From: JBBDZE01 sp040900345
GTDB lineage: Bacteria; Patescibacteriota; Minisyncoccia; Spechtbacterales; 2-12-FULL-38-22
Direction: 5' to 3'
Assembly: GCA_040900345.1 (NCBI GenBank)
Contig: JBBDZE010000007.1
Span: 1-8,563 of the forward strand
Length of the DNA stretch: 8,563 bases
Positions 1-4,826 of this stretch are shown piece by piece (position 1 is the stretch's first letter; each line of letters starts with the position of its first letter). Both the position numbers and the translations under genes were made by a program. The notes beneath the pieces were generated by a model that did not search any database, was not told the origin of the DNA, and worked only from the letters and a program-made list of their open reading frames with translations.

Positions 1-12
1 TACGTCAAAGAC

Positions 13-36
13 GGTCCTCCACGACGAGGACCTTTT
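13..36 (+). terminator. possible rho-independent terminator of an upstream gene
   Basis: GGTCCTC (13-19) pairs perfectly with GAGGACC (26-32) around a 6-nt loop and is followed by TTTT (33-36). This fits a weak terminator for a plus-strand gene ending left of the window. I see no coding sequence in the first 191 bases; they otherwise hold only the pyrD promoter and leader. Confidence 0.5.
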
Positions 37-120
37 CCTGCAAGCTTTTTAGTTGCGTGAGTGCTTCTTGCATGGGCTGTATTATGCCGCATTTTACAGG
101 GGAACTCAATAAGAAGCATA

Positions 121-149
121 TTGACGCTTAACCTCGATACCTATAGATT
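121..149 (+). promoter_or_regulatory. sigma70-type promoter of pyrD
   Basis: A -35 TTGACG (121-126, five of six consensus bases) lies 17 nt from a -10 TAGATT (144-149); an overlapping TATAGA at 142-147 is an alternative -10. Transcription would start near 156, giving a leader of about 36 nt before the ATG at 192. This conventional layout differs from the near-leaderless genes elsewhere in the window. Confidence 0.55.
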
Positions 150-191
150 AGAAGCAGCCTGAAGCCACGCGATTAGCAGAAAGAGAGCAAC

Positions 192-1271
192 ATGCTCTAC
201 GAAACAATCATCGGGCCAGCTCTTTTCAAGATGTCCGAGGACCCAGAGGTTCCTCACAAACTGTCCATTCGTGCCCTCCAGACAGCATCCCGGATTGATC
301 CGCTTCTGCAGCTAATGGAGCAGCGTTTTGGGGTGAACGACACGTCACTCCGCCGCACTGTCTGGGATATCAACTTCCCCAACCCTCTCGGCCTCGCGGC
401 CGGGTTCGACAAGGACGGTCGAGCAATCCTCGGCCTCCAAGCGTTGGGGTTCGGCTACCTTGAGATCGGGACCGTCGTTCCGCTCCTTCAGCCGGGACGG
501 GAAGGCCAACGCATCTGGCGCTATCCAAAAGTGAATGCCCTCGGGAATGCCATGGGGTTCCCGAGCGAGGGAAAGGACAAGGTCTACCGAACCGTCGCGC
601 CCTTGCGAGCGGCAGGAAGGATCGAGATTCCGGTCGGCATGAACATCGGGCCAAACAAGGAGACGGTTGACAGCGGGAACCTGGAACGTGTCATCGCGGA
701 TTACCTTGCCTGCCTGGAAACACTGGCTGAGCTGGCTGACTACATCGTCGTAAATGTCAGCTCTCCCAACACGCCGGGCTTGCGAGAACTCCAGAATCCG
801 GTAACGCTGGGCAAGATCATCCGTGTTCTACGGGAAGCCCTCGATCGCCTGATCCGCATCCTGGGCCGCTCCATCCCCCTCGTGGTGAAGTTCTCGCCTG
901 ATGAGGAGGAAAAGGATCTGGAGCGGATGGTGCGAGCCTGCGAGGCCGCCGGCGTTGATGGCTTCTGTGCCACGAATACAACGCTCAGCCGAGATGGCGT
1001 GCCAGCGATCGCGGCCGAACGCCCCGGTGGTATAAGTGGGGAACCGCTCTTCGAGCGTGCTCTGCGCGTGGTTTCGCACATTTGTTCGCTTACCGACCTG
1101 CCCGTCATTGGTGTAGGCGGTATCTCGAGCACGCAGCGCGCCAGGCGCATGATGACCGACGAGTACCAGGCCCCTCGTGCGCGTCTTATCCAGGGGCTCA
1201 CGGGCTTCGCCTATGTAGGCCCTTCGTACGCCAAGAACATCAACAAGGGACTGATCGCTTCCGTGGCGTGA
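192..1271 (+). CDS. pyrD: dihydroorotate dehydrogenase (quinone), class 2
   Basis: Oxidises dihydroorotate to orotate, the fourth step of de novo UMP synthesis. Class 2 enzymes are membrane-associated FMN proteins that pass electrons to quinone. The 359-residue product is close to full length (E. coli PyrD is 336). Visible marks: the class 2 N-terminal segment with DPEVPHKLSIRAL (17-29); NPLGLAAGFDKDG (64-76); GTVVP..QPG (93-102); NAMGF (119-123); NVSSPNTPGLREL (188-200), in which S191 matches the catalytic serine of class 2 enzymes; VKFSPD (232-237); NTTLSRDG (262-269); GGISGEPLFERAL (279-291); the FMN-phosphate segment GVGGISS (307-313); and LIQGLTGFAYVGP (332-344). The ATG at 192 is preceded by a purine-rich AAGAGAG (181-187). 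It stands alone between its promoter and a terminator, with no other pyrimidine gene visible. FSPD replaces the more usual IAPD. The family call is certain; the electron acceptor in this organism is inferred. Confidence 0.95.
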   Translation: MLYETIIGPALFKMSEDPEVPHKLSIRALQTASRIDPLLQLMEQRFGVNDTSLRRTVWDINFPNPLGLAAGFDKDGRAILGLQALGFGYLEIGTVVPLLQPGREGQRIWRYPKVNALGNAMGFPSEGKDKVYRTVAPLRAAGRIEIPVGMNIGPNKETVDSGNLERVIADYLACLETLAELADYIVVNVSSPNTPGLRELQNPVTLGKIIRVLREALDRLIRILGRSIPLVVKFSPDEEEKDLERMVRACEAAGVDGFCATNTTLSRDGVPAIAAERPGGISGEPLFERALRVVSHICSLTDLPVIGVGGISSTQRARRMMTDEYQAPRARLIQGLTGFAYVGPSYAKNINKGLIASVA

Positions 1272-1291
1272 TGTCTCGCCAGCAAACAAGC

Positions 1292-1329
1292 ACGGGGCGG
1301 TCCATCTGGACCGCCCCGTTTGAATTTTT
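1292..1329. terminator. bidirectional terminator between pyrD and tRNA-Thr
   Basis: ACGGGGCGGTCCA (1292-1304) and TGGACCGCCCCGT (1307-1319) form a near-perfect hairpin with a tiny loop. On the plus strand it is followed by TTTGAATTTTT, suiting termination of pyrD. On the minus strand it follows the 3' end of the tRNA-Thr gene, with only a weak T tract (GCTTGTTTG) beyond. Confidence 0.8.
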
Positions 1330-1330
1330 G

Positions 1331-1403
1331 AGCCACCTCGGAGAGTCGAACTCCGGACCTCTGCTTTACGAAAGCATTGCTCTACCAACTGAGCTAAGGT
1401 GGC
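1331..1403 (-). tRNA. tRNA-Thr (anticodon CGU)
   Basis: The minus strand folds into a standard cloverleaf of 73 nt. Acceptor GCCACCT (1403-1397) pairs with AGGTGGC, with discriminator U at 1331. The D arm is GCTC-AGTTGGTA-GAGC. The anticodon arm has loop TTCGTAA, anticodon CGU, reading the threonine codon ACG. The T arm is CGGAG-TTCGACT-CTCCG. The 3' CCA is not encoded (CAA follows the discriminator), so it must be added after transcription. It is divergent from the glycosyltransferase gene. Confidence 0.95.
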
Positions 1404-1414
1404 GTGACGACAAT

Positions 1415-1423
1415 AGCATACCA
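1415..1423 (-). promoter_or_regulatory. extended -10 promoter of tRNA-Thr
   Basis: On the minus strand TGGTATGCT gives a TGn extension plus TATGCT (four of six), ending 11 nt before the tRNA 5' end at 1403. No convincing -35 box is seen. Confidence 0.4.
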
Positions 1424-1456
1424 TGAAAAATGGGGGAATAAAATACCTAAAGGCCA

Positions 1457-1465
1457 TGGTACAAT
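1457..1465 (+). promoter_or_regulatory. extended -10 promoter of the glycosyltransferase gene
   Basis: TGGTACAAT is a TGn-extended -10 (TACAAT, five of six). Transcription should start near 1472. The ATG at 1464 overlaps this box and would not be in the mRNA, so the ATG at 1476 is the better start, with a leader of only a few bases. No clear -35 is present. Confidence 0.5.
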
Positions 1466-1475
1466 GACAGCGATC

Positions 1476-3248
1476 ATGACCGACACGAAATTTCGCTGGC
1501 CGATTATTGTCCTGCTTTTGATTATCGCGCTCGCCGCGTTTTTGCGCTTGTATGCACTGTCCGACGTGCCGCCCGGCATCTATCCGGATGAGGCGATGAA
1601 CGCCAACGACGCCATTGATACGATGGTTTCGGGCGAATACCGCGTCTTCTACCCCGAAAACAACGGGCGCGAGGGCCTGCATATTTGGCTCAACGCGCTG
1701 GTATTCCAATATTTGGGCATTAGCATCTTCTCATTTAAACTGGTCTATGCGCTGGCCGGTATTCTGACAATCCCCGGCATATATTTCCTGACCCGCGAAT
1801 TCTTCAAGTTTGCCTCGCAAAGCCGCCGCCCGCATACGAACGTACGCTTTTCATATCTTGCCCAGGAGTTGGCCGCGCTTTTTGCCGCGGGTCTCGTGGC
1901 TACGAGCTTTTGGCACATCAACTTTTCGCGCATTGGTTTTCGCGCCATTTTCACGCCGCTTCTGCTTACCTGGGCCACGTACTACACCATGCACGGCCTG
2001 CGCACAAAGAACCTGTTCTCCATTGTGGCCTCGGCGGTGCTATGGGGCTTGGGCTACTACACCTATATTGCCTTTCGCGTCTCGCTGGTCATTCCGCTCT
2101 TTTTAATTGGCGCGACCTTCCTTATCTACCTTTGGTATCACCCTCCTTCGTTCGCCCCCTGGCGAACTTCCTCCTTCGCCAAGGCTTCGGTGGACAGGTC
2201 GGACGGGCGCAGCCGCCCAGAAACACTCGGGGCATGGTTAAAGAAAACGTTGATTACCGATGGCTGGTGGAAATGGAAAGTATGGGCACTCGTCTTGCTG
2301 GCTACGCTTGCCCCGCTGATATGGACATTCTACCGCTTCCCACAGTATCTTTCGTCGCGTTCAAGCGGCATTTCCACGCTGGCCTCCGACAACCCCATCG
2401 GCCAAACCCTATTGAGCTTGGGCGCGCACCTGCAGATGTTCTTTTACATGGGGGACTGCAATCCGCGCCACAACTTCCCCTGCGAGCCGCAAATGCTCCT
2501 GCCGGTGGCAGCGCTCTTCGTGCTGGGGCTTGCGTATATGGTCTGGATAACCTACGAAGGCGTTCGCTATCGCAACTGGTACCTGCCCGTGGCTACGCTT
2601 ACCTTCATCGGCTGGTTCTTGGCGCTACTGTCGCCCGGCTTTTTAACGAACGAAGGCCTCCCCCACGCTCTGCGCGTAGTTGGCGTCATTCCGGTCGTTT
2701 ATATCATTGCGGCCTTTGGCCTCCTCTTCATTATTCGCATCGCCTTCCCCCATCGCCACCACCGCGCCGCCACCTGGCCGTTTGGCATTGGCGTGGCACT
2801 CGTGGCCATCTTGCTGCTAGCCTCCTTCCAGTTCACGCACTACTTTCATGAGTGGCGCGACCATCCCGATGTAATTCGCTCCTTCAACGCACACGATGTT
2901 GCCATTGGCGAGTACTTCAATTCTTTGCCCGACGATACCCATCGCTACTTTATTATGGATGCCGACTGGGGCGTCCCCGCGCCAGCCGAAATTTTGGCGG
3001 AGAACAACAAGGACGGGACCATTCCCATCTCATCCCAAACGGTGTTATTTATCCAGCGCACCGAGAACCTGCCCGTGAAAAACACGACCTACCTCACGAT
3101 GGACCAACTGCCGCTGCAGCCCCCAAGCCCCAGCGTATTCGTTCCCCTGCGCACCGACGACGAAGAACTGAAGGAACGCCTGCGCGCGCTCTATCCACTC
3201 GGAATCGAAGAGCAACGAGGCAGTGTGTATATCTACCGCGTCCCATAA
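1476..3248 (+). CDS. GT39/PMT_2-type polytopic membrane glycosyltransferase
   Basis: Predicted integral membrane glycosyltransferase of the dolichyl/undecaprenyl-phosphate-sugar (ArnT/PMT-like) superfamily; such enzymes move a sugar from a polyprenyl-phosphate carrier to an acceptor on the outer face of the membrane. The 590-residue product has an N-terminal helix (about 8-28), then YPDEA with D38-E39, the acidic pair expected in the first external loop, then NGREGLHIWLNAL (63-75) and WHINFSRIGFRAIFTPLL (146-163). Many further hydrophobic helices follow. A loop with GDCNPRHN and a soluble C-terminal tail (about 125 residues) are also present; donor and acceptor cannot be read from the sequence. 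The start is chosen from the -10 box at 1457-1465; the in-frame ATG at 1464, with AAAGG at 1449-1453, is an alternative (594 aa). Residues 223-248 are a hydrophilic insert encoded by a palindromic repeat. Monocistronic. Confidence 0.85.
   Translation: MTDTKFRWPIIVLLLIIALAAFLRLYALSDVPPGIYPDEAMNANDAIDTMVSGEYRVFYPENNGREGLHIWLNALVFQYLGISIFSFKLVYALAGILTIPGIYFLTREFFKFASQSRRPHTNVRFSYLAQELAALFAAGLVATSFWHINFSRIGFRAIFTPLLLTWATYYTMHGLRTKNLFSIVASAVLWGLGYYTYIAFRVSLVIPLFLIGATFLIYLWYHPPSFAPWRTSSFAKASVDRSDGRSRPETLGAWLKKTLITDGWWKWKVWALVLLATLAPLIWTFYRFPQYLSSRSSGISTLASDNPIGQTLLSLGAHLQMFFYMGDCNPRHNFPCEPQMLLPVAALFVLGLAYMVWITYEGVRYRNWYLPVATLTFIGWFLALLSPGFLTNEGLPHALRVVGVIPVVYIIAAFGLLFIIRIAFPHRHHRAATWPFGIGVALVAILLLASFQFTHYFHEWRDHPDVIRSFNAHDVAIGEYFNSLPDDTHRYFIMDADWGVPAPAEILAENNKDGTIPISSQTVLFIQRTENLPVKNTTYLTMDQLPLQPPSPSVFVPLRTDDEELKERLRALYPLGIEEQRGSVYIYRVP
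2142..2219 (+). repeat. palindromic repeat inserted in frame within the glycosyltransferase ORF
   Basis: About 78 bases of small palindromes inside the coding region: GTTCGCC-CCCT-GGCGAAC (2150-2167), then CCTTCGCC-AA-GGCTTCGG (2173-2190, imperfect arms), then GGGCG-CAGC-CGCCC (2205-2218). It encodes residues 223-248, a Ser/Arg-rich hydrophilic stretch containing SSFAKASVDRSDG, between two hydrophobic segments. The GCGAACTTC module also occurs beside tRNA-Gly (4144-4152). Its length is 26 codons, so the frame is kept. Edges are approximate. Confidence 0.6.
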
Positions 3249-3280
3249 CACAACAGGCCCGCCAAGGGCCTGTTGTGTTA
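3246..3280. terminator. bidirectional hairpin between convergent genes
   Basis: Positions 3246-3260 pair with 3266-3280 without mismatch (15 bp) around the loop GCCAA. The stop codon TAA (3246-3248) of the glycosyltransferase is part of the stem. No long T tract follows on either strand. It lies between that gene and the convergent gene ending at 3294. Confidence 0.75.
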
Positions 3281-3293
3281 TGAAAACTTAAAC

Positions 3294-3863
3294 TTACTCA
3301 GTGAAGCGGAAGGTAGAGTGGATCCTGTCTTTATCGATATGCTCTCCCTTAAAACTGAATTGGATGAACCGGTTTTGAGCCGGATCGCGTACCAAGAGAA
3401 TCTCCTCTACGCTCTCTTCTCCGAAGCAGACGCCTAAGAGAATCTCCTCTACGTTGCTGAATGCTGCTTCGGCTGCGGCATAGCCGTTTATGGTCGAACT
3501 CTCAATGGTATATTCGCAGGGGCTATGATGAAGCTCTCGCTCAAGCACTTGCCGCGGCGAAGCCTTTGCATAGACATCGATGTTATCAATGACCTGCATG
3601 CTCACGACGTTCTCTCCGCGGGTCAGCGTTGCCAGCTTGATATAAAAGTCTCTTTCGGCATCTTGTTCTGCGAACGTATACGCTGAGGGAAACTCAAACT
3701 CGAACCCGTAGGTTTCACTTCGGTAGACATTCCAATGATAGACCTCCCAATCCGTGTTGCCAGCCACTCGGGTTGGCTCTTTGAAGGACTGGTGCAGGAG
3801 ATACCAACCGCCGACGCCAACGAGTGCCACAATGACTATTATAATGAAAGTCTTATTCTCCAT
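3294..3863 (-). CDS. small membrane-anchored extracytoplasmic protein, PsbP-like, function unknown
   Basis: The 189-residue product begins MENKTF and has one hydrophobic helix (about 6-24) that serves as an uncleaved anchor or signal. The rest is soluble and acidic, likely outside the membrane. Residues 51-64, with YGFEFEFPSAYTF, resemble the opening of PsbP-like/lipoprotein domains widespread in CPR genomes; the C-terminal IHSTFRFTE fits the closing strand of such domains (typically ...ilsTFkF). This is a resemblance of pattern only. Cysteines C116 and C146 could form a disulfide. VEEILL occurs twice 14 residues apart (138-143 and 152-157) because of an 18-nt exact repeat in the DNA. The ATG at 3863 has no upstream Shine-Dalgarno but lies 6 nt after an extended -10 box. 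No biochemical role can be assigned. Confidence 0.75.
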   Translation of the reverse strand: MENKTFIIIVIVALVGVGGWYLLHQSFKEPTRVAGNTDWEVYHWNVYRSETYGFEFEFPSAYTFAEQDAERDFYIKLATLTRGENVVSMQVIDNIDVYAKASPRQVLERELHHSPCEYTIESSTINGYAAAEAAFSNVEEILLGVCFGEESVEEILLVRDPAQNRFIQFSFKGEHIDKDRIHSTFRFTE

Positions 3864-3869
3864 GTATTT

Positions 3870-3878
3870 ATCGTATCA
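3870..3878 (-). promoter_or_regulatory. extended -10 promoter immediately before the start codon
   Basis: On the minus strand TGATACGAT gives TGn plus TACGAT (four of six), ending 6 nt before the ATG at 3863. Transcription would begin at or next to the start codon, predicting a leaderless mRNA. Confidence 0.45.
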
Positions 3879-3903
3879 CGAAAATGAACGGGTGAAGGCC
3901 TGT

Positions 3904-3942
3904 CTGCCCGCCATCGCTCGACTGAGCGGGATACGAGAATCG
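3904..3942. repeat. direct repeat copy 1: duplicated 3' end of tRNA-Gly plus flank
   Basis: These 39 bases are identical to 4039-4077. They contain the last 18 or so bases of a tRNA-Gly gene (T-loop side to discriminator, minus strand) and 21 bases of downstream flank. No complete tRNA follows: read on the minus strand, the preceding sequence keeps GAGAGGCGATTCTCG but lacks the 5' side of the T stem, so this is a tRNA relic. Confidence 0.75.
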
Positions 3943-4038
3943 CCTCTCATTCAGCAGAATGACCTACTGGGTCCGTGCTGCTGCACCTCGAAACCTTCGC
4001 CTCCTCTTCGGAGGCTACGACCCTCGTCTTAACCTTGC
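3943..4038. other. spacer between tRNA-Gly-derived repeats
   Basis: No credible ORF. It contains GACC-CAGTA-GGTC (read on the minus strand) next to CATTC-TGCT-GAATG, resembling shrunken tRNA arms before repeat copy 1, and a hairpin GCCTCC-TCTTC-GGAGGC at 3999-4015. With the two flanking 39-nt repeats it forms a 135-nt repeat period. Confidence 0.4.
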
Positions 4039-4077
4039 CTGCCCGCCATCGCTCGACTGAGCGGGATACGAGAATCG
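4039..4077. repeat. direct repeat copy 2, overlapping the 3' end of the intact tRNA-Gly
   Basis: Exact 39-nt match to 3904-3942, offset 135. Positions 4060-4077 belong to the tRNA-Gly gene and 4039-4059 are downstream flank, which can pair with the tRNA end (CGCTC-AGTC-GAGCG on the minus strand). Confidence 0.8.
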
Positions 4078-4130
4078 AACTCGCGTCTCTTGCTTGGGAA
4101 GCAAGCGTACTACCATTGTACTAATCCCGC
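4060..4130 (-). tRNA. tRNA-Gly (anticodon CCC)
   Basis: A 71-nt cloverleaf on the minus strand. Acceptor GCGGGAT (4130-4124) pairs with the 3' arm ATCCCGC apart from an end wobble-type position, with discriminator U at 4060. The D arm stem is AGTAC-type. The anticodon arm CTTGC-TTCCCAA-GCAAG gives anticodon CCC, reading GGG. The T arm is CGAGT-TTCGATT-type ending CTCG. CCA is not encoded (CAG follows). No strong promoter is seen just upstream; it lies 57 nt after the ftsB-like gene on the same strand and may be read through from it. Confidence 0.93.
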
Positions 4131-4134
4131 CTAC

Positions 4135-4167
4135 GTTCGCTTCGCGAACTTCGGCGGGCCTGCCCGC
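4135..4167. repeat. tandem GC-rich palindromes between the ftsB-like gene and tRNA-Gly
   Basis: GTTCGC-TTC-GCGAAC (4135-4149) is followed by GCGGG-CCTG-CCCGC (4154-4167). The first hairpin and the adjoining GCGAACTTC match the first module of the repeat inside the glycosyltransferase ORF (2150-2170), suggesting one dispersed family. It could also act as a processing or termination signal between the ftsB-like gene and the tRNA. Confidence 0.55.
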
Positions 4168-4187
4168 TAAGTCGCAATGCTACTTAT

Positions 4188-4589
4188 TCAAAGTACTCCA
4201 CCCAACCACCCGAAAACTGTTTGGAGAAGCCCCTTGTTGGAGGATTCCTCTTCGGCAGCCACCGGAGCGGCCGTCTCTTCATTTTCCGCGGCGGCGGATT
4301 GTTCAGCCTCTTCAGCCGGAAGAATAATTACAACATGCTCGCCTTCTTTTTTCAAGTTGAGGCGCTCGCGAGCTTCTTTCTCAATGCGCGTATCGTCGCC
4401 CAGGCTTTCTAGATCGGCTTGCGTCTCTTCGTTTTGTTCCTGAACGGCGGCGAGGCGTTCCTCAAGCACGGATATCTCTTTGCCCACCTCGCCGGCGCGC
4501 ATCACTTGGCGCACCACGCCAAAGAGCAGTAGTGTCCCAAGCACCAACAAAAGCAACGCGGTAAATGGAGAAGCAAGAAGACGCTTCAT
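4188..4589 (-). CDS. FtsB/DivIC-family septum formation initiator
   Basis: A 133-residue bitopic membrane protein. It has a short basic N-terminus, one transmembrane helix (about 9-25), a charged coiled coil (about 34-63), then IEKEARERLNLKKEGEHVVII (69-89), the conserved module that follows the coil in the DivIC/FtsB family. In model bacteria FtsB/DivIC bridges FtsL and FtsQ/DivIB in the division complex with its coiled coil outside the membrane. The acidic Ala/Glu-rich tail (92-118) and a hydrophobic end (120-133) go beyond the family core. The start at 4589 is supported by AAAGG upstream and a perfect -10 box 9 nt away. It ends with UGA, evidence for the standard code. No other division gene lies beside it, so the orthologue name (ftsB versus divIC) is left open. 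Confidence 0.85.
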   Translation of the reverse strand: MKRLLASPFTALLLLVLGTLLLFGVVRQVMRAGEVGKEISVLEERLAAVQEQNEETQADLESLGDDTRIEKEARERLNLKKEGEHVVIILPAEEAEQSAAAENEETAAPVAAEEESSNKGLLQTVFGWLGGVL

Positions 4590-4598
4590 ATCCTTTGC

Positions 4599-4604
4599 AT
4601 TATA
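4599..4604 (-). promoter_or_regulatory. consensus -10 box of the ftsB-like gene
   Basis: A perfect TATAAT on the minus strand lies 9 nt before the ATG at 4589, leaving a leader of only a few bases that includes part of GCAAAGGAT. No good -35 is seen at 16-18 nt. Confidence 0.6.
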
Positions 4605-4621
4605 GCGTCTTAAGCGCTATA
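4601..4621. promoter_or_regulatory. inverted repeat overlapping the ftsB-like promoter (possible operator)
   Basis: TATAGCG (4601-4607) and CGCTATA (4615-4621) are perfect inverted arms around TCTTAAG. The left arm overlaps the -10 box at 4599-4604, where a bound regulator would block RNA polymerase. It may equally reflect back-to-back AT-rich promoter elements. Confidence 0.35.
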
Positions 4622-4648
4622 TTAGAAATGATTAAACGCCTCCCGGGC

Positions 4649-4654
4649 TATAGT
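4649..4654 (+). promoter_or_regulatory. -10 box of the 35-codon ORF
   Basis: TATAGT (five of six) ends 10 nt before the ATG at 4665, the same spacing pattern as the other near-leaderless genes in the window. Confidence 0.45.
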
Positions 4655-4664
4655 AGAAACACGT

Positions 4665-4772
4665 ATGAACCTTCAGAAAAATCCAAAACTTGCTCTCGCG
4701 CTAAAAATATCGTTCGTTGCCTTTGTTGCAGTCAGCATGGTGGCGGCTTTAGTGACGCCGCTGTTTCTCTAG
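4665..4772 (+). CDS. putative 35-residue membrane peptide
   Basis: An ATG-to-TAG ORF of 35 codons begins MNLQKNPKLALALKIS. Its basic, polar N-terminus is followed by a continuous hydrophobic stretch (about residues 15-35) that would span the membrane once. I do not recognise it. Support comes from the -10 box TATAGT placed as for the other genes, a conventional small-membrane-protein layout, and a position in the divergent spacer opposite the ftsB-like gene. A longer overlapping frame from ATG 4628 is rich in Cys and Arg and looks less natural. Function unknown; it could be chance. Confidence 0.4.
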   Translation: MNLQKNPKLALALKISFVAFVAVSMVAALVTPLFL

Positions 4773-4778
4773 CACTGT

Positions 4779-4814
4779 TGTACCTTATTTCCACGGCCGT
4801 GGAAATAAGGTACA
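4779..4814. repeat. perfect 36-bp palindrome
   Basis: TGTACCTTATTTCCACGG (4779-4796) is followed directly by its exact reverse complement (4797-4814), with no spacer. It lies between the convergent small ORF and lepA (stop at 4827-4829). No T tract follows on either strand, so it is not a textbook intrinsic terminator, though it would form a strong RNA hairpin. A binding site or mobile palindromic element is also possible. Confidence 0.75.
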
Positions 4815-4826
4815 GAACTCTACCTC

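Noticed and set aside
1404..1475. Upstream extension of the glycosyltransferase to GTG 1404 or ATG 1464
   Set aside because: GTG 1404 abuts the tRNA-Thr 5' end and gives residues unlike the family. ATG 1464 overlaps the extended -10 box, though it cannot be fully excluded if another promoter exists.
828..1709. 293-codon minus-strand frame across pyrD, the terminator and tRNA-Thr
   Set aside because: It is antisense to a strongly recognised gene and reads through a tRNA and a terminator hairpin.
1910..2851. 313-codon open frame on the plus strand
   Set aside because: It overlaps the glycosyltransferase entirely in another frame, is Arg/Pro/His-rich with no recognisable domain, and fits a GC-bias shadow.
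3904..4077. A live integrative element bounded by tRNA-Gly attachment sites
   Set aside because: Only about 100 nt lies between the repeats and there is no integrase or cargo; at most it is a remnant.
192..4589. UGA recoding (code 25)
   Set aside because: pyrD and the ftsB-like gene end at UGA where their families are expected to end, and no in-frame UGA interrupts a recognised gene.
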